Notes under the pieces: generated by a model
Told to the model about the DNA's origin: nothing
The model's input: the letters and a program-made list of their open reading frames with translations, nothing else
Databases searched by the model: none
Program-made: the position numbers and the translations under genes
In this document: piece by piece, positions 1-11,557 of the stretch
Layout: every line of letters begins with the position of its first letter
How positions within the stretch are numbered: position 1 is the stretch's first letter
Assembly (NCBI RefSeq): GCF_004798865.1
Contig: NW_025335761.1
Span: 21,182,429-21,246,428 of the forward strand
DNA length: 64,000 nucleotides
DNA from: Varanus komodoensis
Taxonomy: Eukaryota > Chordata > Lepidosauria > Squamata > Varanidae
Direction of reading: 5' to 3'

Positions 1-1100
1 TTCAACTGTAAGCCTTTATTTATTCATTGCAGATAAATAAGCAAATAAACATGCTTACATGGCTTTATTTATGCCAGAAATAATCAATCTACAAATACAT
101 TCTTGGTGCTGCTTGGACACAGATGATTAAAAGGGGTATTACAGGACTGCAGTCTTACATATACTTTCCTGGCAGTAAGTCCTACTGAATTCAAAAGGGC
201 TTACTTTCGAATGGACACTTTTTTTTTTCCTTTTAGCTGTCACCTCCCCTTACTTGAAGACTCAGATGATCCCATTTGCACCTTTAAAAGCAACATTTTA
301 TTGAACAGGAGATTGTCCATTTGACCGTGACACATCTGGTCTTGCAACTAGGTAGGAACAAAGATTTAGCATAGCTATAAGCAACTAATTTAGAACAGTT
401 TGATGTGTTACGGAAGATCTGTTATGAGTACATCTGTAACTTGGAGGTTGTCATAACTGCACAAGACCAAAATCTGTCCTTGTATATGATTCAATTTCTG
501 CCTCAATTATTTTGTAGAGCTTTGTTGTGTTCATACTTATGGTTTAGTCCCTGAAGTGATCCCTTTTTGCTAATCATTTTGGAATGCAGCACTTTGCAAC
601 CACAACAAGGCCAACTGAAGTGCAACATTCCAAAGAGGCTATTTTGTTGTTCTAATTTGCAGCCACCTCATCTTGTTGCAAAAGGGAGGCAGTTAAACAG
701 CTTCTTGTCACAATAAAAGAAGAAAAAACATTCATCCACTACTAAACCTTCCATCCTGGAAATGGGCAAGGTAAGAATTAGAACTGGGAAATATTTAAAG
801 ACATATTGACTCAAGACAAGTACAAAAATAGCTGACACAAGTGAGTGATATTTCTACCCACAAGTTCCAATGGAAGTTCTCAAGTAGAATCTTCTCACAC
901 ACCAAAACTTTTCCTAGGGTAATTGCTTCCATGTCAACAAAAAAGAGAACACAATTTTGCATAAGTTGTACATAATGCCAAGGTATATATATGATACAAA
1001 GAAATAATTAACTATAATTTCAATAGAAAGGTAGCCCATCTCAACATAGTGTGGAAAACTGCCCAAGTGGCATTTGTGTTTGCTTGGTCTGTTTCCAGGT
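1..1100. other. GCHFR intron 2, no gene seen
   Basis: AT-rich sequence. The only structure noted is a short palindromic dispersed repeat at 173-208 (AGTAAGTCC, then TGAATTCA, then GGGCTTACT), a type common in reptile DNA. GCHFR exon 3 was looked for here and not found. Confidence 0.5.
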
Positions 1101-1115
1101 TCGAATGTTCTAAAC

Positions 1116-1534
1116 CAGTGGCCTTCAACCACCAGTCCATGGGAGATTTCCAGCTGGTCTGTGAAATGACCACATCCTGCTCGCCACGGACCGATGTGGG
1201 GCTTGGCTGTGCTCCATCACCTCTTCCTCAGTTGGCATTGTGTTTGCAGGGGTGTACTGGTGCCGCCAGGAGGGCCTGAGAGGGTAGAGACGGCTCGGTG
1301 GAAGTTGGCTGGGAGCCACACCACACTGATTTTGGTATTTTGTTCTTTTGTTGCCATTTTTTGTTGCTCAGTTTCTGGTTGTTTTGGAGAATTTTCATTT
1401 TTTTGGCATTGTATTTGGAAACTAATACACAGAATACTGTATTATGTCTATGGTGCTTTTTGTTTCTGCCTCAGCAGTCAAGGTGGTTCTCCTGTTTTCA
1501 ATGTCTCCAGCTGTGGAAAGGTTGAAAACCACAG
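1116..1534. mobile_element. Non-autonomous hAT element, 419 bp, perfect 8-bp target duplication
   Basis: The ends are CAGTGGCCTTCAACC and, inverted on the other side, CTGTGGTTTTCAACC. The 8-bp direct repeat TTCTAAAC flanks both sides (1,108-1,115 and 1,535-1,542) without mismatch. This is the signature of hAT transposition. No transposase is encoded, so it needed another element's enzyme. The open frames inside it are incidental. Confidence 0.85.
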
Positions 1535-2304
1535 TTCTAAACAACTTAAAGTCCCCCGCTTATCCTCCTTATGGTCTCTTCTATTTAAACTGGACTTGGA
1601 TTGGACAACCCTTCAAGCAGATGTCTGCTCTCTGATGACCCTTCAGAGAGGTATGTCCTCTATAAAGCAGGTCAAACATAGTCACCCTAAGCACCTTGCC
1701 TCTGCTGGAAATGAGTGATAAGCTAGTACTTGTCTTGCTAGCCTGTTTGTCATCTCTATACTTGTGAGGTGAATGCTCACCGGAATTATATATAAATTAT
1801 ACTATCTAATTTCCGTCTTCAATTCTGAAGCATCTGGTCAACTAATTGTATATCCTTCTTGATAGTTATGAAATAATAAAGGTCATACTGAAAACCATGA
1901 GCCCAAGGCCCGTAAAATTTAATTTTAATTTTAAAATTATAAGTAGAAGGCAAATAAATTTCATCCTCCTAAAAACAGTGTCTAGTTATCGTGTTGGCTT
2001 TATTAACATAAGTTTTAAAAGGCAAATGTTATCCAACTTGATTAGGATTTTGTTTCCCACCCTAAAATGTGAGCTGATATATGCTTATACAAATTTCCAA
2101 CAATCTCTATCTCTGTCATACTCAAAGGATGTTGGAGAAACAGCAAGCAGAAAACTGGGATGAGGAGGGAAGGCAACACTTTCACTTGGCAGGAGGAGAA
2201 GTTGGAATGGTAATGAGGAAGTGTTTCAATCTAAGAGATAGTTTCTTTCAGAAAAGCTCTCAAGGGCTGCATTCCAGTTACAGGCATGGCCAAAGGCTAA
2301 AGGG

Positions 2305-3006
2305 GCAGGCCTAAAATATTTGGCTCAACAATACTGCAAATGAGAAAGTTCTTGGAATTGTTGTACATCACAAGCTAAATGTGGGCCAACCATGTGATGT
2401 AGCTGCAAAAAGGTCAAATGCTATTTTAGGCAGCATTAATAGAAGGATCACTTCCACATGAAGTACTAGTTCATCTCTACTCAGCACTAATCCAATCTCA
2501 TCTGGAGTACTGTGTCCAGTTCTGGGCACCACAGTTTAAGAAAGATGCAGACAAGCTGGAAAGGGGTCGGAGGAAGGCAACAGGGATGAATGACCCAGCT
2601 CTGAAAACAAAGTCCTGTGAGGAGAGATTGAGAGAACTGGGCATGTTCAGCCTCAAGAAGAGACGTTTGAGTAGTGATGTGTTAACACTCTACAAATACC
2701 TGAAAGGCCGTCACAAAGAAGGAGGACAGGTTCTCTTCTTGATCATCCTAGAGTGCAGGACTTGAAATAATGGACTTAAGCTACCGGAAACCAAATTCCA
2801 GCTGTTTCAGGAAAAATTTCCTCACTGTTAGAGCAGTATGACAACTGAATGAATTACCTAGGGAGGCTGTGGGCTCCCCAACACTAGAAACATTCAAGAT
2901 GCAACTGAACAGTCATCAGGGGGATGGTGTAGATTGGAGTCCTGCACTAGCAGGGGGTTGGACTTGAAAGCTTTCTTGGCCCAACTCTACTGTTCTGATT
3001 CTATGA
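2305..3006 (+). mobile_element. CR1 LINE, 5'-truncated 3' end
   Basis: It contains the typical CR1 text for the ORF2 end and 3' UTR (CTGGAGTACTGTGTCCAGTT, then CTGGGCACCACAGTT) and ends at TGATTCTATGA, the short tail repeat of CR1. The body has many stops and indels, so it is an old, dead copy in GCHFR intron 2. Confidence 0.88.
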
Positions 3007-3810
3007 AATGCTGAAGATGCTGGCATATTGTATCTTAAACCTCTTACTGCCAATAACAAAGCCTTAGGAGAGGCATTCCGACCTTTCAGAATGGGGAAGA
3101 AATTGCACAGCATCTGGGAAACCATCAAAGAGTTGGTGGTTGGGAAAAGGGAAGGGGCATGATTTGGTCCCCAATCCTGAGGTTCTGCACTCAATTTAGG
3201 GACTGAAAAAATGCCATTTGATAGGTTATGTGAATGTTATGCCTGCAACACTATAGCACCTGCGACAGTTGCAACCCTTTTGAGATCATTTGCTCCCTGG
3301 TTGAACTTGGGCCACTGGTCAGGTCTTGCTGTGCATGGGCTTTCCAGCTTAGGGAAGCCCCACAGAGTACAGCTAAGCTGCCTGAGTCCTCTTTGTTCTC
3401 CTAATGGAGGAGTAAAAGGGACTTGGCCTGCCCAGCTTCTCCTGTCCTGTCCTGTCCCCTCCCCCTCCCCCCAATGGTAGGGACAGCTGAGACAGCCAAA
3501 AATCAGAGGAGCAAAGGAGACTTGGCCAGCTCAACTTCACTGAGTGATGTCTCTCTGATTACAGACAATAGCAAGGATTTCTCTCTCCTACTTGTCCCCA
3601 ACCCTGGCAGAGGTGGGGCTTCTGGAGGGCTTGATGTACAAAGTGGGTAGAACCCATTAAGGTGGCACAAGGCTCTGTGGGACAGATTAGGCCCTCAGGT
3701 CACAGATTCCACAAACTATGATTGGTCAGAGATCATAGGAATGAAGAACAGAGAAAGGGGATGAAGAAAGGTGAAGAGGGGAGAAACAAAAAGCCTGCAG
3801 AAATACTTAC
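3007..3810. other. Intron 2 of GCHFR next to exon 2, no feature seen
   Basis: A C-rich run (CCCTCCCCCTCCCCCC) lies near 3,456-3,471. Otherwise I recognise nothing. Confidence 0.4.
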
Positions 3811-3905
3811 AAATGATTCCCCAGCATGTTTCTTTTAGTGGCCCCTAGATAGTGCATCAAGTTTGGATCAGAATGTTCATCACCAACCATGGTAGGCCCC
3901 ACTTC
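3811..3905 (-). CDS. GCHFR: GCHFR coding exon 2 (residues 13-44)
   Basis: The 95-nt exon is flanked on the minus strand by a CTCTCCACAG acceptor and a GTAAGT donor. It translates to 31 codons plus two bases of Phe44: EVGPTMVGDE, then HSDPNLMHYLGATKRNMLGNH. Substitutions against human (for example N27 for E, Y31 for H) are spread evenly and no reading-frame break is seen, as expected for a working exon. Confidence 0.93.
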
Positions 3906-6900
3906 CTGTGGAGAGAAAGGTCCAGCACCATTACCTTAATTACTTCAAAGTTGCTTTCCCCAATCATTCTAAAGGTAAGAGCCACCTTTGCTATGGGAAT
4001 GAGGCTTACCAAAACAGCTTTGTTCTGAGGAAAAAGGGGTAGAAACTTCTGTGCACAATGACAGACCCTTGAATAGTGGGAGAGAGGAACTGTATAAAGT
4101 CCATGGCCAGAGGTGTGGTCTTTTGTAAGTGGCCAGGGGAGAAGCATTGACATGTCACTCATGCAGGCAACTTTGGAGTCCCATCAAGCATCCCCTGGCC
4201 TCTTCATGGAACCAAAAGACCACAGGGAAGGGGAGAAGCTTTCTTTTGTTTATATTCTGCATCCATTACATCACTATTCAAAAATCTAAAGAACATATCT
4301 TCAAGTGTTTTTGTTTCTTCCTAAATATCCTTGAATCTAAAGTTAGATTAGTATCATAGTTAGCCCCTATGGTTAAAACATGAATTTTAACAGAAGAAGA
4401 GCCTAGAGTGTTGGACTCAGACTCAGGAGATCAGGGTTCTAGTCCCAACTCAGCTGTGACGCTTATGAATGCAAGAAAAGCCGTGCTGCATCAGACCAAA
4501 GGTTCATCTGGTCTAGCACTCTGTATACGTGGTGGGAAGCCAGCTGCCCGCAGGATCCTTCAAGCTGGATGGGTGCAAGACCTCCTCCTGCCCAAGCTCC
4601 TCAGCAACTGGGGTATGCAAGCATGCTGCCTCTGGCAAATGAGGCAGCACAGAGCCAGCAAGGCTAGTAGCCACAGATAGCCTCCTCCCTCATGAATCTG
4701 CCCAGTTCCTTTTTAAAGCCATCCAGATTGGCAGCCAACACCACTTCCTGTGGCCACAAACTTCATAGTTCAACTATACACTGTGTGAGGAAGTACTTCC
4801 TTTTATCTGTCCTAAACCTCTCACCAATCAGCTTCATGGGACAGCTTTTGGTTTGGGTGTTACAAGAAAGGTAGCAAAATGGCTCCCTCTCCACTTTCTC
4901 CACATTCTTGCATTATTTTAAACACCTCTATCATGTGCCCCCTTACTTGCCTTTTCTCTAAGCTAAACAATCCCAGTTGTTGTAGCCACCCCTCATAGGG
5001 GAGCTATTCTGGCCTCCAAACATTATATGTTGCCCTTTTCTCTATTTTTTTCCAACTCAATAATGTCCTTTTTCAGGCAAGGCAACCAGAACTGAACACA
5101 ATTTTCCAAGTGTGGCTGCACCAAAGATTTGCATAAGGCAGGTAAGTTCAATGGGTCTTCCCAGGCCAGTCACTGACTCACAGCCTAACCTACCTCACAG
5201 GGTGGTTGTGGAGAGGAGAAAATGGAGATCAGGATTGGGCATCTTGGAAGATTAAAAAGGCAGGATAAAAATGTAGTGATAATAATAATAGTAGTAGTAG
5301 TACTACAATTCTGCTGCGAGTTGCCAGCATCAGTGGTTGGGTCATGCTGGGAGTTGTCTACATGCGCACAGAATTGCATCTTAGACTGTCAAACTCAGAC
5401 AGGCACCTGGAATTCAAACCTCAGCAACACCTCCTCCTACAGGCTGAAGAAGGGACTTCGGAGATTACCAAAGCATCTATTGCTATAGAGCAGGTTCCCA
5501 ACCTGGGGTGCCAGCATTCCCAGGGGGCATGAGATGGCATTTCAGGGGTATGACAAAGAGGAAGGCTGCATCATGATTTGCCAAAAATGAATTTTATGTG
5601 CTGATTTTTAAATAGAATTTTATGCACTGAGATAAAATTCAATTTGTTCACCCGCAGTACTGTATATGGTTCAAAAATTAGAAAATCGACTTCTTAATCT
5701 TCAAATGAAATAATACATTTGAAGTGGGTGCTAACCTAAATCAATCCTTTTTTAGGGGTGGGCGACATAGAAAAGGTTGGGAGCCACTGCCATAGAGTTA
5801 CAGATAGCTGTTTAAGGGTGCATGTCGGCAGGGGAATTTCAGAAGCAGCTGTACAGATACTTGCCAACTATCCCAGTGGTAATGAAAAGTATTCTAGAGG
5901 GCTTGGTCTTGAATGGGCAATTCAGACCCTGCACTTTACAAAAGACCCGCTCCTGGAGATGTACAACTACTACAACTGGCTTGTTGTTAGGGATCAGCAG
6001 AGCGGCCAGCACTTTGGCCTCTCCTTGGAAGCACAGTTGTGGGAATGGTCCTGATGAGTACTTGCCCTTCAAAATGTATCAGTGCACCGGTGATCACTGG
6101 TGATCACATAAAAGCCTGGGCTGGAAACACTCCAGGTGAGAAATGGCAGTTACAGAGGAACATAAATTAATTGTCTCTCCTGGAGCCCAGTTGGGTCAAG
6201 CAGCACAGTGCCGCCTCCTTAAGACATCCAAGGGATGTAGCCATCCCACTCTGACAAATGGCTTGAACGTGAGGACAGTGGCCATACTGCTGCTTCACAA
6301 AATCTCTGCAGCAACTTTGTGACTGCAAAACAATCTTCTTGGATGCTCTGTAGGGGCAGTGCTAGATGCCAAAAAGTAAAAATCTGCAACACTATTTTGC
6401 ATATGTTCTAAACGAGCATGTGTTTATCTTTAAAGCACCCCCAACACCAAGAGCACACAGATGCATGAAAAACAATGCATGGGCAGAGGAGGGGAAGTCA
6501 TTTGATTTTTTTCAAACCACCATCAGGCAGAAAGATTTAAGGGAGGCAGCAAGGGGAGATGTGGGCTTCCAAGAGAACTAGGTGCACTAGAGATCATCAA
6601 GGATCCTGTACCTTTATTCAGCAAGAACCCTGAAAAGCAGGGCAAAATGAAACATTTGCAACTCCAGCCCTCCTATGCCACATCCTCGAGCCACCTCTGG
6701 TGCTACAGTGAGGGATTCCGCAAGGATTCAAATGGGGGTTTTAGGCTGGAAATGGCTGCTTCCTTGTGATTAGCAGAAAGTGACTCCAAGCAACTACTTT
6801 TGTACAGTGTAAAAGAAGTGGAAGGATTTATTTTCTTACAGACTGCTGAGGTTATAAGCACAACTTATGGTGGTGAGTTGTGTGCAGACAGGTGAGTAAA

Positions 6901-9900
6901 AGAAGAGGCTAGTGACTTTAGCTGCAACTAAAGCTAGTTCAGCTTCTTGTTTCTAAGCACACACTTAAATAATATACATGTTTACTGTTCTGTTTTGGAT
7001 CCTAACTTCCGCTGTCCTTCTCTTCACTGCAGGGCAGCCTTCCCAAACCTTATGCCCTACAGATGTGTTGAACTACTGCTACCCCCCACGCCCGCCAGTA
7101 AGTCTAGTAGCCATGCTATCTGGAGAGGAGTTGTAGTTCAATCAGAATATCTGGAGTTGGGCATATTAGGGCACAGTTGTTCGTATGTGTACACAGACTA
7201 ATGGGGCATGCTGGGAGTTATAGGGCTTTTTTTCTGTCTAAACTTGCATAGGATTGTGCCCAGTGCAGATGTGATGGTGAAACAGAGGGATAATTTAGCA
7301 CAGTCTCACCATCTCCTGGTGCAGGTCTGGTATAGAGGGGATCATGCCAGCCAACCAAGCATATCAAGCTGCTTCTTTATGAAATGTGAGAAAAGAAATG
7401 TAGAAAAGAAAGCACAGAAACTGCAAAGAAGGACTATCATGATGGCATGACAGTCCTATGTGAAAAAGTTCCAGTGATTTTGACCAAAAAACACAAGCAG
7501 TGTTACAGTGCATGGTGAAACAAGTGGGTTGCAAACATGCTTAAACATCCAATTTAAGTTTTTTTTAAAGTTCTTCTGTGATATGCAGATGACTCCCTCT
7601 TGCTTTCATTTACTCTGCTCAAGCAAGTTTTAGCTTTGTCCTCCAGGTCTCTGTATGGTACATGCCACATCGCAGTGTATTTTAAATAGGGCTATCATTG
7701 GATTAAAGAATTTTTCTGTGGCTAATAAATAAGACACTAATATGATTTAGATTTAATCTAAGACTGTTAGTACAACTGGGGTGGGGAGGGAGAAACTCTA
7801 TAATGTTTTCAGTTTGCATATTTGCTCTAAGGAATAATGAGCAGAGGCACACTTATACTCATGTCACAGAAACAAACATTCAAGGAGCAGCGAAGGCCAT
7901 GTACCTAGCCAAGGCATTGCTGGAAGAAAACAATAAACCCAGTTTAGCAGCACTGTAGTTTAGAAACACTGGAAAAAAACAAGAGTGTATGTTCATATTT
8001 AAACAAGTTACAATCTTGCCTGATTTAGGGAAGACTTTATATCACACAAATCCATTTACAGTGTTCTAGTGCTTGGTTTCAATTTGATCTCCGAAGGAAG
8101 AGAAGTAAACACAGAAATGAACTCTTGGCTTCCAGAGAGGGAAGGAGGAAGAATATGACATGTAATCATCATGTTGCATGTTGTTTATTGACACCCCTGA
8201 CACTTAGATTATTTCTCTTCATACTCAAGAATATGCAAATCCTGCAACATAATTTGGATTTGAAATTTCCTGCACTTGGAGCATTAGTTATGCTTTTTAA
8301 AGTGACAGTTTTCATTTTACATTATTTTTTAAAGCAATTGACTAGCCCTTATGTTGCAAAAATACATGTGGGAGTGCGAGGGCAGTACCTAGCCAGATCC
8401 AAAGCTAGAGGAGCAGCCAATTTATTTTCAATCAGCCAGAGGATGGGCCTTCATGCTCAGCCTCATTCTACCCTGTAAGTAGCAGGAAGAGCAGCATCTT
8501 ATACATGTTGGCTCAGAAGTCCCACCGCAAGCAATGGTGCTGAAGCAGATAAGCCTGCCTTTAGCACTGCAGCCTAAATGAAGAAAAAATAAATTCTGAA
8601 GATAAGCTTAATTTGCATTATTTCTACAGACCACAGAAGCTGGCTTTGGGAAGGGTAAGAACACAAGCTGCCTTTGTGAAGATTTAGTTTTACATGGCAG
8701 AGCACAGAGAAGACACAGTGCTGAAGCAACTCGTGTATGTAATAATATAGGGATTGGGCAACTACATGCATCCAACTCACTCCAAGGAAATGTGTAGGTG
8801 TGTTCTAATTTATGGGGGAGGACATGCATGTTTCCCACAGTCCACTCACACAGCCAGGAACTGTGCTCAGTCTAGCTCCTGGGAGCGTGTATCTTCATGC
8901 TATACAGAAGAGTAAATGGATATTGAAACACCAAAAGCTGCCCTTTACCAGATTAGCATACTTGTACACACCCTAGTCCAAACTGTTTACTCCAGGGATC
9001 CCCACCATTTTTTATCCATGGGCACATTTGGGAATTTGAGAAACTGCTGTGCGCACCACCACAAAATGCCTAATGGGTGGATCTCCACTTTATTTATTTA
9101 GGAAGCATCTATGCTGCCCCATTCGCCGAAGCCTCTGGGCGGCTCACAACAATAAATAAATAATCATAATATAAAAACAATATAAACTGAGACGACCTGG
9201 CCAGAGATATAAAATAAATAAATAATATTAACAATTAAAATGACGTTTAAATAAAAAGGTCTTTGCCTGGCGCCGAAAAACAAATACTTTAGTGTGTATC
9301 TGTCACAGCTGTGGTTCTTCTGCAGCAACTTACTCAGCAAAACCATTTTTTTCATGTCTATTGGACATTGTAATGTCTTTTTAATGGGGGTAGTCTGAGA
9401 GCTAGTATAACATGGTGCTTAGAGTGCTAGACTGGGGACCTGCAAGATCAGGGGTTCCAGTCCTCATTTGGCTATAAAGCTCACTAGGAGACTTTGGGCC
9501 AGTCATAGACTCTTAGCCAACCTAGCTGGCAGAGTTGTTATTGTGAGGATACAATAGATCTTGGGTTCCACACAAGAGGAAAAAAGGTGGGATACAAGTG
9601 CAATGTAATAACAACAACAACGAGGAGTGTGGGGGGGGAATAGTTTAAACTGGCTAACTGCTAGTAGAGCAATATAACTAAACCTTCTTTTAAACATAAA
9701 GTTTCCACAACATTCAGTAGTATTTCTTTTTGGAGGAGGTTAATACACAAATAAGCATTGTACCAAAACAGTCTTTAATACTAACAGATGTACGCATGCT
9801 TTTAAATTATTTAGCTGCCTCACGGAATTAACACATCTCAAATAAATTCAATAAATAAATAACTCTAAGATACTAAGTTGAATAGTTGGTCCACTTTTGT

Positions 9901-11429
9901 TGATTCATAATTGAAGCTAGGAAGCTGTGTGCATTTCATACAAATCCAGGTATGCTTAATGAAAAAAAAAGTAAAATTGGGTTGCCTATGAGCAACATTC
10001 CTGGGCGCCACTGGAGGTGCTTGCAAGCAGCATGGCATCTGCAGGAACACAACTGGGGCTCCTGGTTTACTCTGCCCAGCAATGGATCTCTGAAGAGAGA
10101 TCCTTCTCATCATTTGCTACTTGATTCCTTTTTAACTAAAAATACCAAGAATTGAAACTGAAACCTTTGGTAGTCAAAGCGTAAGGTCAGCTGCTCAGTT
10201 GTCCCTTGACAATGGTATGTGCCACATTATGTTCTATCTGACAATTTAAGAAGCAGAATGTACGAAGCACCTTTAAATCTGCACATTCAGCTCCTTCGAT
10301 GTTCATGCACACAAGTGGTCAAAGACTGGGATGAACATCTTTCTACCATTTGATTACATGATGAGCCGGTGTTGTTTAGCAGGTAGCAGTCTGGCTAAGA
10401 GTCAAAAAATCTCTGGTTCAAAACTCCCTTTAGCCATTAACTCCTCAAGCAGTATTAGGCAAATCACTTTATCTCAGTCTCCGTCTCTTATCTGTCTCGT
10501 ATGGGTAATACAAAATGTCCTGCCTGTCAGTCTTATTGTAAAGATTACAGAGATGTATGTAAAATACATCTTGAATGTGCACATTTGCACTATAAATATA
10601 TTACTCATTCATGTTAAGCTCCTAATTTGCTCTTGATTTATTTACACCAGATCCTAGTTCTTGTCATGCAAAGCCACCACACTGGGAGTGGGCCTTTGAT
10701 CAAAGTTTTTTTTTCTTTTTTAAAGAGAAAACCAAAATGTTTGTAATGTATGGAACATACATTTCTTATTATCCTACATGGTTGCCTCTCAAAAGTAAAT
10801 GCAAGCAGCTTGTAGCATTCTAAGGGCAAATCTGGTATCGTCTAAATACGCTAACAGCTGGTTCATACTAATACACATAAAACCTTAGAACACCATTCCA
10901 AGGAAAGAACCAGCTGCCCAGCATCCGCAGGTAACAGTAGTACTAGGTTACCTCCACCACTAAGCAGCTTCCAACCTTGGAAAAAAAGAGGAAAATCCAG
11001 ACGGTGGTCAGTTCTGTTTAAACACAAAAAGTCCCGGGGCGCTTTACAATGCACAATGTCACCAGCCCAGAACTAGGCGCAGAAGACCAAACAAGGTCAG
11101 ACACATTTCTGCACGCCTAATAGATAAAACCGGGCATACACATCTATTTCATGTCTACATACTTCAGTCAAGCAGTCATTTCCCAAACTCAGCACTTTTT
11201 GCAAAGCAATGAAATCAGTTCCACCCCAAGAATCAATCCCCGAAAGTCACTTCCACACAAATAACACAGTATCCTGCTTTTCCTCCCGTCATTTCCTAGG
11301 CATCGGGTCCAAAGAGCTCCAGTTCATGACCCCATCGGTTAGCGCGCGCGCACCGCCTCCTATTTTGGGCAGCCCGCGCCCCGCATTGCTCACCATGCGG
11401 ATCTGCGTACTGATGAGGACGTACGGCAT
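3811..11429 (-). CDS. GCHFR: GTP cyclohydrolase I feedback regulator (GFRP), 5' part; last exon off the left edge
   Basis: GFRP is a small cytosolic protein (84 residues in human, known as a homopentamer) that binds GTP cyclohydrolase I. It mediates inhibition by tetrahydrobiopterin and stimulation by phenylalanine, so it sets flux into BH4 synthesis. Two coding exons are visible on the minus strand. Exon 1 gives MPYVLISTQIRM. Exon 2 gives residues 13-44, including EVGPTMVGDE and ending in the split codon of Phe44. The match to human GFRP as I remember it is nearly residue for residue and without gaps. The intron after residue 12 is phase 0 and the one after residue 44 is phase 2, both with canonical donors. 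The third exon (about 40 residues, ending near LVWCLHKE in human) was searched for at 1-3,800 and not found, so the gene is cut by the window. The start codon lies in a CpG island and the gene is divergent from RMDN3. Confidence 0.93.
4391..5305 (+). mobile_element. tRNA-derived SINE, split by a CR1-type insertion
   Basis: The SINE head is at 4,391-4,465 (AGTGTTGGACTCAG, then GGGTTCTAGTCCC as the B box). Its 3' half resumes at about 5,142 (CCAGTCACTGACTC, then CCTACCTCACAGGGT) and ends in TAA and TAG repeats at 5,278-5,304. The two halves align with one squamate SINE type also seen at 9,399, 12,606 and 59,252. Everything between is a reverse-oriented LINE fragment. Confidence 0.7.
4466..5141 (-). 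mobile_element. CR1-type LINE 3' fragment inserted in a SINE
   Basis: On the minus strand it carries the familiar reptile CR1 3' region: AAGTACTTCCTCACACAG, then a string related to GATGGCTTTAAAAG, and an end like GGTCTGATGCAGC. Similar fragments lie at 18,425 (minus) and 47,635 (plus). It is old and shows no coding potential. Confidence 0.75.
5491..5789. mobile_element. Non-autonomous hAT element, 299 bp
   Basis: The termini CAGGTTCCCAACCTGGGG and, inverted at the right, CAGTGGCTCCCAACCT form imperfect inverted repeats. The 8-bp flanks CTATAGAG (5,483-5,490) and CCATAGAG (5,790-5,797) differ at one base. No transposase is present. Confidence 0.78.
5800..7027. other. GCHFR intron 1, no feature seen
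   Basis: An open stretch on the plus strand near 5,830-6,055 has no recognisable domain, and GCHFR has no exon here. I read it as chance. Confidence 0.4.
7028..7220. repeat. Degenerate palindromic dispersed repeat
   Basis: It resembles the abundant reptile repeat whose arms read like CCAGATGTGTTGGACTACAACTCC and its complement: here CCCTACAGATGTGTTGAACT and GAGGAGTTGTAGTTC. A better copy lies at 31,560-31,686. Confidence 0.5.
7221..8992. other. GCHFR intron 1, no feature seen
   Basis: AT-rich, no exon and no repeat that I can name. The open frames here are short and unlike known proteins. Confidence 0.4.
8993..9094. mobile_element. hAT-like left end, incomplete
   Basis: CAGGGATCCCCACCATTTTT followed by a 'cat-ggg-cac' type body resembles the start of common small hAT elements (compare 1,116, 20,088 and 51,927). 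No matching right end or target duplication is found, because a LINE tail follows. Confidence 0.5.
9095..9290 (-). mobile_element. L2-type LINE 3' tail
   Basis: Read on the minus strand it ends with GTTGTGAGCCGCCCAGAGG followed by A/T-rich tails with TTTATTTATT, the usual end of squamate L2-like LINEs. TTTGCCTGGCGCCGAAAA near 9,263 also belongs to these elements. Confidence 0.65.
9399..9621 (+). mobile_element. tRNA-derived SINE
   Basis: The tRNA-like head has AGAGTGCTAGACTGGGGACC and a B-box-like GGGGTTCCAGTCCTC. It is followed by GGGCCAGTCATAGACTC, a segment like CCTAGCTGGCAGAGTTGTT, and a tail with AACAACAACAACG. It is nearly full length and in the same family as the copies at 4,391 and 12,606. 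Confidence 0.78.
10360..10609 (+). mobile_element. Old tRNA-derived SINE (MIR/CORE-SINE-like)
   Basis: The head CAGTCTGGCTAAGAGTC and the promoter-like TCTCTGGTTCAAAACTCC are followed by GGCAAATCACTTTATCTCAG and TGTAAAGATTACAGAGATGT, which recall MIR-type SINEs. Divergence is high. The family name is a guess. Confidence 0.6.
11394..11429 (-). CDS. GCHFR: GCHFR coding exon 1 (residues 1-12)
   Basis: The minus strand reads MPYVLISTQIRM and then a GTGAGC donor (plus-strand complement at 11,388-11,393). The start has A at -3. The same frame is open upstream, but I see no upstream ATG in it, only GTG, so this is the start. It agrees with the conserved family N-terminus. Confidence 0.93.
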
Positions 11430-11504
11430 GATCGCCTCTGCCTCCACCGGGGTCCCCAAGGTGGCTGCCGCTCCCCGCTTTGGAGTTTTTTCCAGCTCAG
11501 CCCG

Positions 11505-11512
11505 CACGTGAC
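11505..11512 (+). promoter_or_regulatory. E-box CACGTGAC
   Basis: CACGTGAC is a strong bHLH-zip core (USF, MYC/MAX or MiT/TFE class). It sits about 76 bp upstream of the GCHFR start inside the CpG island. Occupancy is an inference. Confidence 0.45.
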
Positions 11513-11547
11513 ATCCTGCCACTCCAGAGTTACGCCCTCTCCTGACC

Positions 11548-11557
11548 AGCCAATCAG
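11548..11557 (+). promoter_or_regulatory. CCAAT box (NF-Y type)
   Basis: AGCCAATCAG fits the NF-Y consensus RRCCAATSRG. It lies about 120 bp upstream of the GCHFR ATG, a usual distance. The motif is in reverse orientation relative to the gene, which NF-Y tolerates. Confidence 0.6.

Noticed and set aside
5822-6103. Overlapping open frames on both strands in GCHFR intron 1
   Set aside because: No similarity to GFRP or another family. The true exon 2 of GCHFR lies at 3,811-3,905.
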